Positions 29,268-38,269 of a stretch of DNA of 64,000 nucleotides are shown piece after piece (within the stretch, counting starts at the first letter, position 1; each line of letters opens with the position of its first letter). Origin of the DNA: Brenneria roseae subsp. roseae (lineage in GTDB: Bacteria; Pseudomonadota; Gammaproteobacteria; Enterobacterales; Enterobacteriaceae); the NCBI RefSeq assembly GCF_003115845.1, contig NZ_KZ819030.1, positions 124,001 to 188,000 on the forward strand, in the 5' to 3' direction. Under the pieces are notes generated by a model, which had not been told where the DNA came from, ran no database searches, and worked only from the letters and a program-made list of their open reading frames with translations. The position numbers and the translations under genes were made by a program.

Positions 29268-30134
29268 ATGATCCCGTCACTGGAACTTCTGGAAGAACAC
29301 CGCATGTTTGGCGGTTGGCAGCAGCGCTATCGCCATCTATCTGACACGCTGAACTGCAACATGACATTCAGCATTTACCTGCCGCCAACGCCCGATGATA
29401 TCCCGCCGCCCGTGCTTTACTGGCTGTCCGGCCTCACCTGCAACGACGAGAACTTCACCATCAAAGCCGGCGCCCAACGCGTCGCGGCAGAGTTGGGATT
29501 GGTTCTGGTCATGCCGGACACCAGCCCGCGGGGAGAAGACGTTGCCAATGATGCAGGATACGACCTTGGACAAGGCGCGGGATTTTACGTCAACGCCACC
29601 CGGCAGCCCTGGGCCGCGCACTATCAGATGTATGATTACATCCATCAGGAATTACCCGCCATCATTAAGCAACACTTCAATGTGAACGAACGGCAATCCA
29701 TCTGCGGGCATTCGATGGGTGGACATGGCGCGCTGATGCTGGCCCTGCGTAATCCAGCACAGTATCTCTCCGCATCGGCTTTTGCCCCGATCGTCAATCC
29801 TTGCCAGGTGCCCTGGGGACGCAAGGCGTTCGAGAACTATCTGGGCAAAGATGAAACTCAATGGCGGCAGTACGACAGTTGCCATTTACTGGCCAGCGCC
29901 CAACATAAGCTCCCCATACTGGTGGATCAAGGCGACTGCGACCAGTTTTTACCAGACCAGTTACAGCCGGCGAAACTGGCTGAATTGGCTCGGCAACACG
30001 CGTGGCCGCTGACGTTGCGTACGCAGTCTGGCTACGATCACAGCTATTTCTTCATTGCCAGCTTTATTGAGGATCATCTGCGCTTTCACGCCCAGTATTT
30101 ATTGTCGTCCATCCCTGATCACCCTCACAAGTGA
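29268..30134 (+). CDS. yeiG: S-formylglutathione hydrolase (FrmB/YeiG family)
   Basis: Serine hydrolase that splits S-formylglutathione into formate and glutathione, completing formaldehyde detoxification with FrmA. The 288 residues follow E. coli YeiG closely: [23 protein letters not shown], nucleophile S149 in [10 protein letters not shown], the acid near [17 protein letters not shown], and His in [26 protein letters not shown]. The last nine or so residues (SSIPDHPHK) are extra, and the stop codon lies inside a structured repeat (30110-30163). The repeat has evidently replaced the original 3' end. AAGGAGG lies 10 bases before the ATG. Confidence 0.95.
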   Translation: MIPSLELLEEHRMFGGWQQRYRHLSDTLNCNMTFSIYLPPTPDDIPPPVLYWLSGLTCNDENFTIKAGAQRVAAELGLVLVMPDTSPRGEDVANDAGYDLGQGAGFYVNATRQPWAAHYQMYDYIHQELPAIIKQHFNVNERQSICGHSMGGHGALMLALRNPAQYLSASAFAPIVNPCQVPWGRKAFENYLGKDETQWRQYDSCHLLASAQHKLPILVDQGDCDQFLPDQLQPAKLAELARQHAWPLTLRTQSGYDHSYFFIASFIEDHLRFHAQYLLSSIPDHPHK

Positions 30135-30163
30135 GGGTGAAAAACGCTTCCAGCGTTTCAGCC
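30110..30163 (+). repeat. Diverged copy of the structured repeat
   Basis: TCACCCTCAC-AA-GTGAGGGTGA (30121-30142 region) and AACGC-TTCCA-GCGTT (30144-30158) correspond in order and spacing to hairpins 2 and 3 of the repeat at 12129 and 62664. The connecting GTGAAAA and the ATCCCT loop remnant are retained. Both stems have changed on both arms so that pairing is kept. It starts in the 3' end of yeiG and ends at the truncated GST gene. Confidence 0.65.
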
Positions 30164-30345
30164 CAATGACAAGTTGCGGGAAGAATATGACTGGTTTACT
30201 GGAGATCGGCTCACCGGTGCCGATATACAAATTGCGGTACCGCTGATATTGGTGAAGATGCGAGTCAGTTCTGCCTGGCGGCCAGTATATCGAACGGATT
30301 GAGCGGTTAACGGCGTATCAACGCGCTTATATTCAGGATGAACAG
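30164..30345 (+). pseudogene. Glutathione S-transferase C-terminal remnant with frameshift
   Basis: The frame from 30165 reads NDKLREEYDWFTGDRLTGADIQIAVPLIL, the start of a GST helical domain (the family motif is GDxxTxADIQ). Near 30260-30280 the similarity jumps by one frame to QYIERIERLTAYQRAYIQDEQ (from 30283), the expected last helix of the same domain (usually RIxxRPAYQRA). The thioredoxin-like N-terminal half is gone and is replaced by the repeat and yeiG. Downstream of 30345 the frame stays open to about 30640 without recognisable similarity. Confidence 0.7.
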
Positions 30346-30565
30346 CGAACCCAATCACGGCAACCCCGCCGGGTCGACAAATTTGCTCATTACCCGGCAA
30401 CCGTTGCCTATAAATATCGCACTTTTCTTGATGAACGAGTAGCGTATTATACCGGACCAGAATTAAAGGGCTGGAAGACGGTAACTTCACGCTGTAAGGC
30501 GTCTAATAAAAATAGGCTGTTTCACCGTCTGGAATGTGGCATTGATCTTTTAGGAGTGATTGATT

Positions 30566-30778
30566 TTGCAAAGAAAACGGGTTTCATCATCAGAATTGTT
30601 TGCTATCGGATACGATGCGGAAAAGAGTCTATTGGAAATTGAACTGCTGAATGGCAGCATATATCAATACTCAGGCGTGGCGCGGATGATCTATGAAGAG
30701 TTAATGTCGAGCACGAACAAATACCGATATTACTCACGTTATATCAAAAGTTCGTTCGCCTACGAAAAAATACAGTAA
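30566..30778 (+). CDS. KTSC domain protein
   Basis: Small (70-residue) protein matching the KTSC domain: VSSSELFAIGYDAEKSLLEIELLNGSIYQYSGVARMIYEELM, then YRYYSRYIKSSFAY. Single-domain KTSC proteins are common and lack an assigned role; the fold is sometimes found fused to lysyl-tRNA synthetase or nuclease-like proteins. I choose the TTG at 30566, which has AGGAG nine bases upstream; another in-frame TTG two codons earlier is possible. It follows the GST remnant. Confidence 0.75.
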   Translation: MQRKRVSSSELFAIGYDAEKSLLEIELLNGSIYQYSGVARMIYEELMSSTNKYRYYSRYIKSSFAYEKIQ

Positions 30779-30796
30779 TCATCAGTCCGGTAGAGT

Positions 30797-30862
30797 TATG
30801 ACGGGCATCCTGCCCGCCTTGCGGTGGGTCGAGTCGTTCAGTCATGAAAGATGATGGGTATG
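30797..30862 (+). repeat. Possible relative of the structured repeat
   Basis: CGGGCA-TCC-TGCCCG (30802-30816) is preceded by ATGA, like the hairpin at 62115. The right part (TCATGAAAGATGATGGGTAT, 30843-30862) resembles the end of the terminal-inverted-repeat elements, so this may be a composite of the two families. It follows the KTSC gene. A palindrome GGGCGGATAATCCGCCC (about 30868-30884) lies between it and hcxA. Confidence 0.45.
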
Positions 30863-30897
30863 GCCATTGGGCGGATAATCCGCCCGTTACCTTTCCG

Positions 30898-31986
30898 TCA
30901 GCCAGCCAACGCCTCGACCTTTTTCAACGCGTCCAGCATGACATGCTCATCAAGTGCCAGTGGCAAATAGTGAATTGACTCGCCTTGTTTCAGCGTTCGT
31001 GCAATCACCGACTGAATCGCAGCGCGATCGTTGATATCCACTTCCAGCTCTGCCAGCGATGTCGGCAAACCCAACCCTTTGAACGCGTCGTGGAGTTGAC
31101 GCAGCGTGGCGTCATCGCCCAGCAGGGCACTTTGAACCAGAATGCCGTAAGCGACTTTTGTGCCATGCAGGAATTGTTCAGTCTGTGGCAGAACCGTCAG
31201 CCCGTTGTGTACAGCATGTGCAGCGGCCACCCGGGTATAGCGCTCACCCAGCCCGCCGACCATACCGCCACCCGCGATGATGGCATCCACAACATCAAGA
31301 AACGCCGGCGTCAGTTCGCCGCGAGCGACAGCTTCCATTGCCGAAACGCTCTGCTTCAGTAACACATCCCTGATATCCAGCGCAGTTTGCAGACCAAGAC
31401 GAACCGTCAATGGTAACGTATCAGGCTGCGGGCTGAGCACCATCGCTTCATACCACTTCGCCAACGTGTCACCGATGCCGGCCAGTAGATATTCTGGCGG
31501 TGCGGCCAGAATAATGCGGGGTTCAACCAGTACCAGATGGTTGGCATCGGTAAATATTTCAAAATTCAGCGCCTGCCCGGCATCGTTGTACCAAACAGAC
31601 AGCGGCGTCCAGGCCGCGCAAGTCGCCGCAATCGTCGGGATGGCGACCAACGGAACACCGACCTGCCGGGCCACCACTTTGGCGGTATCCAACACCGCGC
31701 CGCCGCCAATGCCGATCACGACCTGACAGTTATCTCCTGCCTCCGCCGCCAACCGGGCCACTTCGCTTGCGCTACAGTGTGCGCCACACAGTGCGCGCCG
31801 GGCAGTAGCGGCGTTAAATTCCGCGGGTAAAAATGGCTTCGCCGCCGCCAGGGCGCGTTCCCCGTATATCCACAGGGCATGGTTCAAAACAGCCGGAGGA
31901 TAGAACGCCAGTAATTTATCGATGGCCCCGGGAAAAGAAAAATAGTTGGCCGGACCGACCTGTACACGGATTGCCGTTGTGTTCAT
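30898..31986 (-). CDS. hcxA: Hydroxycarboxylate dehydrogenase HcxA (YbdH)
   Basis: Iron-containing alcohol dehydrogenase family, GldA-like. E. coli HcxA reduces 2-oxo acids such as 2-oxobutyrate and 2-oxoglutarate with NADPH. The 362 residues match it throughout: IRVQVGPANYFSFPGAI, the nucleotide motif VVIGIGGGAVLDTAKVVAR (about 88-106), PTIAATCAAWTPLSVWYNDAGQ, and metal ligands Asp in GIGDTLAKWYEA, His in AAHAVHNGL and His in LHGTKVAYG. In E. coli ybdH is elsewhere. Here it is divergent from an ABC transporter pair, which suggests a catabolic link. Confidence 0.92.
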   Translation of the reverse strand: MNTTAIRVQVGPANYFSFPGAIDKLLAFYPPAVLNHALWIYGERALAAAKPFLPAEFNAATARRALCGAHCSASEVARLAAEAGDNCQVVIGIGGGAVLDTAKVVARQVGVPLVAIPTIAATCAAWTPLSVWYNDAGQALNFEIFTDANHLVLVEPRIILAAPPEYLLAGIGDTLAKWYEAMVLSPQPDTLPLTVRLGLQTALDIRDVLLKQSVSAMEAVARGELTPAFLDVVDAIIAGGGMVGGLGERYTRVAAAHAVHNGLTVLPQTEQFLHGTKVAYGILVQSALLGDDATLRQLHDAFKGLGLPTSLAELEVDINDRAAIQSVIARTLKQGESIHYLPLALDEHVMLDALKKVEALAG

Positions 31987-32249
31987 TTGCTGAAATTCCT
32001 ATGCTTTTTATCATTGTGCAACCATTGATAGAAACCGACGGAGGCAGGCGTTCTGCATGCTCGCCCCTGAGTTACGCCATCTTATTCACTTACCTGATGC
32101 GGTTTAAGAATTTTTTTACTTATCTTATGCTTTTAAATTCATATCCCAGGGCTTTCGCTGCCCTTAATCTGTATTAAATTCTGTTAGTTATGTGATACCT
32201 TTCACACCCGTTTTCTGACGATATTTACCGCCAAGAGCGCTACCGAACC

Positions 32250-33764
32250 ATGACGTCTACCACCCAACGAACCCGATTGGAAATGCGCAACATTTCTATC
32301 TCATTCTCTGGCTTTAACGCATTAAAGCAGGTTAATTTCACGCTGGAAGGTGGATCCATTCATGCATTAACCGGCGCAAACGGCGCGGGCAAATCAACAC
32401 TGATGACCATTTTGTCCGGCGCCTACAGTCACTACCGTGGCGACATCATGATTGATGGCGTACAGGTGGATATTCACTCGCCGCGCGCCGCCAAACGATA
32501 CGGCATTCATCTGGTACAGCAAGAGGTGGATGTGGCGCTGGTTCCCACACTGTCCGTTGCTGAAAATATCATGCTGGATACGCTGGCGCAGACGGGCCAA
32601 GTGCTCAACTGGTCCCAGCTGTACCAACAGGCACAGGCACTGCTCGACCAGCTCGGCGTCGCTCTGAATGTACGCCAGCGTCTGGATAACTGTTCTCTCG
32701 CCGAAAAACAGCAAATCCTGCTCGCCAGGGCACTGTCTCACGAATGCCGTTTTTTAATTCTGGATGAACCCACCGCCCCACTCGATCAGGCGGAAAGCAC
32801 GCGCCTGTTTCAGGTTGTTCGGCGTTTACAGGCCGACGGGATCGGCATTGTTTTTATTTCCCACCGTATCCATGAGCTGAACGAAATCTGCGATACGTTA
32901 ACCGTACTGCGTGACGGCGAATTTGTCAGTAGCGGCCCGATGCAGGGCTTAAGCGGTGAACAGATCGTCGAACGGATGCTCGGCCATCGGCTGGATGATA
33001 TTTTCCCGCCCCGCCGGGCGACACAGAGCCAGGAGGTGTTGCTGCACGTTACCGGTCTGCATGACGAAACCCTGCTACGCGATATTTCTCTGACGCTGCG
33101 CAAAGGCGAAATTCTGGGCATTGCCGGACTGGCCGGCGCGGGTAAAACAGAACTGTGTAAGGCCCTGTTCGGCGCAACCGCCAGCCGGGTCGCCAATGGC
33201 GAATACCGTGGTACGGCATGGAAACCCCATTCCCCTCATCAGTCGGTTGAACAAGGTATTGCGCTGGTGCCGGAAGAACGGCGCAAAGAAGGGATTTTTA
33301 TTGACGAATCAGTCACGATGAATCTGAGCGTCAGTGCCAGCGACAGCTTTTCCCGCTGGGGAATATTCAGCCATAAACAGGCATTCCGCTGGGCCAGGCA
33401 CATCATTGCGCAATTGACCATTCGGACAACCGGCCCGATGCAAAAACTTGCCCGCTTGTCTGGTGGTAACCAGCAAAAGGTCGCTATCGGTAAATGGTTA
33501 CGCAGCGAAGCTCAAGTGCTGATTTTTGATGAACCCACCAAAGGGGTGGATATCAAGGCAAAGCAGGATCTGTTCACACTGATCGATGGTCTGGCGCAGC
33601 AAGGCAAAGGCATTATTTACGCCTCAGGCGAATTTTCCGAACTGGTCGGTTTGTGTGACCGGATCTGCGTGCTATGGGACGGCCGTATCGTCGCCGAACT
33701 GAATGCATCAGATATTGATGAAGAAACATTACTATTGTATTCAACTGGAGGAACTCCCGCGTGA
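32250..33764 (+). CDS. Sugar-type ABC transporter ATPase (RbsA-like)
   Basis: Cytosolic ATPase with two fused nucleotide-binding domains, 504 residues, as in RbsA/MglA. Domain 1 has Walker A GANGAGKST (about residue 46), a degenerate signature (CSLAEKQQILLARAL in place of LS-x-A-QxxEIA) and Walker B FLILDEPTAPLD. Domain 2 has a divergent P-loop GLAGAGKTE, the signature LSGGNQQKVAIGKWL and IFDEPTKGVDIKAKQD. The substrate is unknown; the family imports pentoses, galactosides, autoinducer-2 or nucleosides. The next gene overlaps by 4 bp. No periplasmic binding protein gene is adjacent. Confidence 0.9.
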   Translation: MTSTTQRTRLEMRNISISFSGFNALKQVNFTLEGGSIHALTGANGAGKSTLMTILSGAYSHYRGDIMIDGVQVDIHSPRAAKRYGIHLVQQEVDVALVPTLSVAENIMLDTLAQTGQVLNWSQLYQQAQALLDQLGVALNVRQRLDNCSLAEKQQILLARALSHECRFLILDEPTAPLDQAESTRLFQVVRRLQADGIGIVFISHRIHELNEICDTLTVLRDGEFVSSGPMQGLSGEQIVERMLGHRLDDIFPPRRATQSQEVLLHVTGLHDETLLRDISLTLRKGEILGIAGLAGAGKTELCKALFGATASRVANGEYRGTAWKPHSPHQSVEQGIALVPEERRKEGIFIDESVTMNLSVSASDSFSRWGIFSHKQAFRWARHIIAQLTIRTTGPMQKLARLSGGNQQKVAIGKWLRSEAQVLIFDEPTKGVDIKAKQDLFTLIDGLAQQGKGIIYASGEFSELVGLCDRICVLWDGRIVAELNASDIDEETLLLYSTGGTPA

Positions 33765-34756
33765 GTCACCAACTTTCACCTAACGGGGTGCTCCCCTTTC
33801 GCCATCGCTTCTTCGAGTTTCTGTACAAGTGGGGCATGCTGATTACCGTTGTGGCCCTGATCGCACTATTCGGACTGGCCTCGGATAATTTTTTGGATCC
33901 TTACAATATCATCAACATCTTGCGTTCGATTGCCATCGTAACGGTGATTGCCATCGGCGTGTCCATTTCGCTATCCGTCGGCGGGTTTGACTTATCTGTC
34001 GGCTCAACGGCGTCATTGGCCAATGCATTGGTGATCTCCCTGTTCGTCTGGCATGGGTTGGGGACGACGGGCGCCATTGTGTTGACACTGCTGCTCTGCA
34101 CGCTGGTCGGGTTGTTCAACGCGTTTCTGATTGTCGTACTCAAGATCCCGGATATGTTGGCGACACTTGCCAGTCTGTTTGTGATTCAGGGCGTTGCGAT
34201 GACCTACAGCTACGGCGGCTCCATCACCCAAAACATGGTGCTGCCAAACGGCGAAATGGCTGAAGGCATCATTCCTGAATTCTTTGCCACGCTGGGGCAG
34301 GTTCCGGTTATTGTCGTGATCATGCTCGTCGTCACGCTGCTTGTTCAGTTGTATTTGTCACTGACCAAACACGGACGCAGAATGTATGCCATTGGCGGCA
34401 ACCCGGAAGCCGCACGGCTGGCAGGCATCCGCACGGCTCGCTATCGTGTTCAGGCCTATATCTTTTCATCGCTGCTGGCGGCGCTGGGCGGCATTCTGCT
34501 GGCTTCCCGTATTGGCTCCTCTCAGGTCAATGCAGGCGGTGGCTACCTGATGGATGCCGTCGCGGCGGCCTATATCGGTTTTTCATTAGCCGGATCTGGC
34601 AAGCCGAATGCGCTGGGTACATTGGTAGGCGCGGTTATTCTCGGAGTATTGCAAAACGGGCTGGTTATGCTCTCAGTGCCTTACTATGCCATGGACATCA
34701 TCAAGGGGCTGGTATTGGCGCTGGCGCTGGCGATAACCTATATTCAAAAGCGTTGA
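33761..34756 (+). CDS. Sugar-type ABC transporter permease (RbsC-like)
   Basis: Inner membrane permease, 331 residues, with eight to ten hydrophobic spans. The family signature ISLSVGGFDLSVGSTASLANALV lies at about 67-90, with YAIGGNPEAARLAGIRTARYRVQAYIFS (coupling region, about 208-235) and GGYLMDAVAAAYIGFSLAGSGKPNALGTLVGAVILGVLQNGL. It starts with GTG overlapping the ATPase stop (GTGA), a sign of translational coupling. It would form the membrane channel with the preceding ATPase. A binding-protein gene, normally part of such operons, is missing on both sides. Confidence 0.9.
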   Translation: MSHQLSPNGVLPFRHRFFEFLYKWGMLITVVALIALFGLASDNFLDPYNIINILRSIAIVTVIAIGVSISLSVGGFDLSVGSTASLANALVISLFVWHGLGTTGAIVLTLLLCTLVGLFNAFLIVVLKIPDMLATLASLFVIQGVAMTYSYGGSITQNMVLPNGEMAEGIIPEFFATLGQVPVIVVIMLVVTLLVQLYLSLTKHGRRMYAIGGNPEAARLAGIRTARYRVQAYIFSSLLAALGGILLASRIGSSQVNAGGGYLMDAVAAAYIGFSLAGSGKPNALGTLVGAVILGVLQNGLVMLSVPYYAMDIIKGLVLALALAITYIQKR

Positions 34757-34921
34757 TTTCATTACGTTCACTCACCGCCTGCAAAGGTGGTGAGATAGAG
34801 AAACTCGTTTTTATTTATTATTAACCGCCTATTATTATCAAAACAACACTATCACAATAATACATTTCCCGGTTCCTGCTATTTTCCTGCCTGAAAAAAT
34901 AACAACAATAACGCTATTTCC

Positions 34922-34957
34922 CCTGAGCTATAGAAACGATTGTTTCAATCGCTCAGG
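34922..34957. promoter_or_regulatory. Nested inverted repeat after the ABC operon
   Basis: Outer arms CCTGAGC/GCTCAGG (34922-34928, 34951-34957) enclose inner arms GAAAC-GATT-GTTTC (34933-34946). It lies in the 323-bp gap between the permease gene and the convergent dehydrogenase gene. Without a U-tract it could be a 3'-end stem; the inner palindrome resembles LacI-family operators. I see nothing else in this gap. Confidence 0.4.
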
Positions 34958-35079
34958 ATTTCAATGCGATATCAGACATAAGCCATAAATATCCATACCC
35001 GATAAAAAAACAATCGCAATGCAACAGCAGCGGAATCATCAAGGTGTAAATAATAATATTAGTGACATATTAATCCTGC

Positions 35080-36075
35080 TTATTTAACATCATTTCCGTT
35101 TATTAATATCTGTGGATATCCTTGTTGCTGAACAAACTCGTCAATGTTTTCAATTGTTTTTTCCATCAGCGTTTGCAGGGCCGATGCGGAGGTCCATGAA
35201 ATATGTGGTGTAATCAATAGATTAGGTAACGTTTTTGCCGCCAGCATCAGCGGATTGTTTTTAGCTGGCGGCTCCTGGGTCAGACAATCCAGCGCCGCAC
35301 CGGCAATACGGCGCTGATTCAAGGCCAGGAGTAAAGCCGCTTCATCAATCAGTCCGCCTCTGGCGGTATTAACAACAAACGCGGTCGGTTTACACAGCGC
35401 CAATGTTTGTGAATTCAGCAGATACCGGGTCTCATCCACTAACGGACAATTCAGCGAAATAATATCCGCAGACTGTAAAACTTGTTCAAACGGCAAATAC
35501 CCCGGACGACACTGCGCACTTTCTTTATGTTCGGAAAAAACGACTTTTATTCCCAGCGCCGTCGCCAGGCGAGCCACTTCACGTCCGATCGTCCCGGCGC
35601 CGATAATCCCCAGCGTTGAACCGGCAATGTCCTTAACCGGATAATCAAAGTAGGAAAACTGCGTCTGACTCGTCCATCGATCGCCGAGCTGATCCCGATG
35701 CCATCCCATCAGGCTATGTTTGAGCGCAAAAATCATGGCAATCACATGCTCGGAAACAGCCTGAGTCGCGTAGTTGGGCACATTCTTCACCGCGATCCCC
35801 AACTCAGCCGCCGCCACGGTATCAATGTTATTCGTCCCCGTGGCCGTTACCGCAATCAACTTTAAATCAGGCAACGCCGACAGCGTTTCCCGCGTCAATA
35901 TGGTCTTATTGGTAATAATAATGTCGCTATTTTTCGCCCGGGCAATAACCTGCTCAGGAGCCGTGTAACTATATTCAATCCATTCATGGCGGCACTGTGG
36001 CCGCCTGAAGCTATTCTTTTTCAGGAAAATAGTTTCAGGCAGCGCGCCTTTATCCAAAAAGGTAATTTTTAGCAT
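35080..36075 (-). CDS. D-isomer-specific 2-hydroxyacid dehydrogenase
   Basis: NAD(P)-dependent cytosolic dehydrogenase, 331 residues, of the glycerate/hydroxypyruvate reductase type. The substrate domain spans about 1-105 and 295-331. The Rossmann motif is LGIIGAGTIGREVARLA (about 155-172). The catalytic triad is Arg in NTARGGLIDE, Glu in TQEPP and His in TPHISW. The exact 2-hydroxy acid cannot be read. The gene lies at the end of the accessory block with the ABC pair and HcxA, both of which point to a hydroxy-acid or sugar-acid theme. It replaces cirA relative to E. coli. Confidence 0.88.
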   Translation of the reverse strand: MLKITFLDKGALPETIFLKKNSFRRPQCRHEWIEYSYTAPEQVIARAKNSDIIITNKTILTRETLSALPDLKLIAVTATGTNNIDTVAAAELGIAVKNVPNYATQAVSEHVIAMIFALKHSLMGWHRDQLGDRWTSQTQFSYFDYPVKDIAGSTLGIIGAGTIGREVARLATALGIKVVFSEHKESAQCRPGYLPFEQVLQSADIISLNCPLVDETRYLLNSQTLALCKPTAFVVNTARGGLIDEAALLLALNQRRIAGAALDCLTQEPPAKNNPLMLAAKTLPNLLITPHISWTSASALQTLMEKTIENIDEFVQQQGYPQILINGNDVK

Positions 36076-36365
36076 AGTCTTTAACCTGATTACTATTTAT
36101 ACACCGAAGTCTGGCTTTCGTTAGTAACAAATTCTATACATTGGAACGGAGTACAGAAATCCTCATCCCTAAAATAACTTATTAAACTTTATGTGTGTCT
36201 CTAAAAAAGATAGCAGAACAATTAATTAATTAACACGTACACCTCATCCAATTAACAATCAGACGGTCAATTATAAAATACAAGGATCCGCCAAGCATTC
36301 AGCGTAGACAGCATTAAAGTAATTAACAACTTTTAATAGGATGAATTTCATTCATTATCACGCCG

Positions 36366-36554
36366 CTAGTCGATAATAGAAAAAGAAACGCAGTTTTGAT
36401 TTTTAATCAGTCCCTGTTCCAATCCCAAACATTGACACTTCGGGGAAAATAGCGAATACCGGCACTGACAGCACGACGCCGTATCAATTGGCGTCCAAAG
36501 CGGGAGAAAAACGCAGCAAACTAACGAGATGATGATTACCATCCGGATAAACAT
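36366..36554 (-). CDS. Possible small cysteine-rich membrane or secreted protein
   Basis: A 62-residue frame from an ATG at 36554 has one hydrophobic helix (IIISLVCCVFLPLW) followed by a cysteine-rich part (ASCCQCRYSLFSPKCQCLG). No family is recognised and no good Shine-Dalgarno is visible. A longer frame begins inside the lysP terminator. The 587-bp gap between the hydroxyacid dehydrogenase gene and lysP contains no other candidate; the part from 36076 to 36365 is AT-rich and featureless. The frame may be chance. Confidence 0.25.
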   Translation of the reverse strand: MFIRMVIIISLVCCVFLPLWTPIDTASCCQCRYSLFSPKCQCLGLEQGLIKNQNCVSFSIID

Positions 36555-36582
36555 CGGGTTCGGTAAAATCGTTAAGGAGAGA

Positions 36583-36613
36583 TAAAAAAGTTGCTCCATC
36601 TGAATGAAGCAAC
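36583..36613 (-). terminator. Terminator of lysP
   Basis: On the minus strand GTTGCTTCAT-TCAG-ATGGAGCAAC (one mismatch, 36613-36590) is followed by TTTTTT. It is 50 bases past the lysP stop. Confidence 0.88.
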
Positions 36614-36662
36614 CTGATAAAAACGTATAACTTCGTCGCGGAAACGGCGGCGGCCAGCCCGC

Positions 36663-38132
36663 TTACTGTTTGTAATCGGGGAAGGTCATATCCTGATATT
36701 TGATAAAGCGAGAACCACGATACAATTTGTAGCCAAACCAAATCAGTAAGAACAGCGGAATACCGATATACGTCGCCGTGACGCCATACCAGTCGATTTT
36801 ATCTTCCAGAAACGCCTGATAGTTCTGCCCCAGTGTAATCACCAGACAGAGTACAAAAGCAAAAATCGGCCCCAGCGGGAAGAAACCCGACTGATAAGGT
36901 AAGCGATTCAGGTCATGTCCCTGCATCACATAGCCGCGGCGGAAACGGTAATGGCTGATCGCAATCCCCAACCAGGCAATAAAACCGGTCATCCCTGATG
37001 TGTTCAATAGCCACAGGTACACCGTCTGGTTGCCGAACATCGATGACAGGAAGCACAACGCCGCCACCACTGTCGTTGCATATAGCGCATTGCGCGGCAC
37101 ACCTCCTTTTGACAGCCGGGCAAAAATACGCGGTGCCTTACCTTCCGAGGCCAGCGTAAACAGCATGCGCGTCGAAGCGTACATACCGGAGTTACCCGCC
37201 GACAGCACGGCCGTCAGGATCACGGCGTTCATCACCGCCGCCGCCGACAGCAAACCTGCATTCCGGAAGACCAGCGTGAACGGGCTGACGGTAATATCTT
37301 TAACATCATTACGCAGCAGGTTAGGGTCAGTATATGGAATGATCAGGCTGATGATCAGAATGGCGAAAATATAGAACAGCAGAATACGCCAGAATACCTG
37401 ACGGATCGCCCGCGGAATATTTTTACCCGGATCCTGGGACTCACCGGCGGCAACCCCAATCAGCTCCGTTCCCTGAAATGAAAAACCGACAATCATCGCG
37501 ACCCCGATCATCGCGGAGAAACCACCCGCAAAAGGCGCATCGCCAATCTGCCAGTTATGGAAACCCGCATTTTCAGCACCGCGCAGAATGCCCGCGATCA
37601 TCAGGACACCCACGGCGATAAAGATAATAACCGTCGTCACCTTGATCAGTGAAAACCAGTATTCCGCCTCACCAAATCCTTTTACGGAAATGTAATTCAA
37701 CAGAAACATCAGCGCCAGAAACAGCGCGCTCCAGATCCAGCCGGAGACTTCAGGGAACCAATACCCCATCACCAACTGTGCGGCGACAAGGTCAACGGCA
37801 ATGGTGACGGCCCAGTTGTACCAATAGTTCCACCCCAGCGCGAAACCGAATCCTTCTTCTACATAGCGCGCACCGTAGGTTGAGAAAGAGCCGGAAACCG
37901 GCATAAAAGCCGCCAACTCCCCCAGACTCGTCATCAGGAAGTAAACCATCAAACCAATCAGAGCATAAGATAACAGTGCGCCGCCCGGACCGGCCTGTGA
38001 AACCGTTGCGCCAGAGGCGACGAATAATCCGGTGCCAATCGAACCGCCAATGGCGATCATGGTTAAATGCCGTGCTTTAAGCTCACGGCGCAGGGTCGGT
38101 GTTCCCTGAGATTGAATATCTTGCTGAGCCAT
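36663..38132 (-). CDS. lysP: Lysine-specific permease LysP
   Basis: Inner membrane APC-superfamily lysine symporter; in E. coli it also signals lysine to CadC. The start is the ATG at 38132 (489 residues, as in E. coli), with AGGA five bases upstream; the frame is open another 102 codons but without similarity. Landmarks are LRRELKARHLTMIAIGGSIGTGLFVASGATVSQAGPGGAL, VGFSFQGTELIGVAAGESQDPGKNIPRAIRQVFWRI and the C-terminal FIKYQDMTFPDYKQ. There are 12 membrane spans. yeiE lies 137 bp upstream on the same strand. Confidence 0.96.
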   Translation of the reverse strand: MAQQDIQSQGTPTLRRELKARHLTMIAIGGSIGTGLFVASGATVSQAGPGGALLSYALIGLMVYFLMTSLGELAAFMPVSGSFSTYGARYVEEGFGFALGWNYWYNWAVTIAVDLVAAQLVMGYWFPEVSGWIWSALFLALMFLLNYISVKGFGEAEYWFSLIKVTTVIIFIAVGVLMIAGILRGAENAGFHNWQIGDAPFAGGFSAMIGVAMIVGFSFQGTELIGVAAGESQDPGKNIPRAIRQVFWRILLFYIFAILIISLIIPYTDPNLLRNDVKDITVSPFTLVFRNAGLLSAAAVMNAVILTAVLSAGNSGMYASTRMLFTLASEGKAPRIFARLSKGGVPRNALYATTVVAALCFLSSMFGNQTVYLWLLNTSGMTGFIAWLGIAISHYRFRRGYVMQGHDLNRLPYQSGFFPLGPIFAFVLCLVITLGQNYQAFLEDKIDWYGVTATYIGIPLFLLIWFGYKLYRGSRFIKYQDMTFPDYKQ

Positions 38133-38269
38133 TATTGTCCTGCGTGCTCTTGCCAAAAAAATCGAGGCGGGATTGTAGCAAATCGTTTTCAACAGGATAG
38201 ATAAGATCGTCGAGTTATAAGAGAGGTTCATAACTCGGGCCCGATCATTAGCAACAGAAAATAGGTTCT

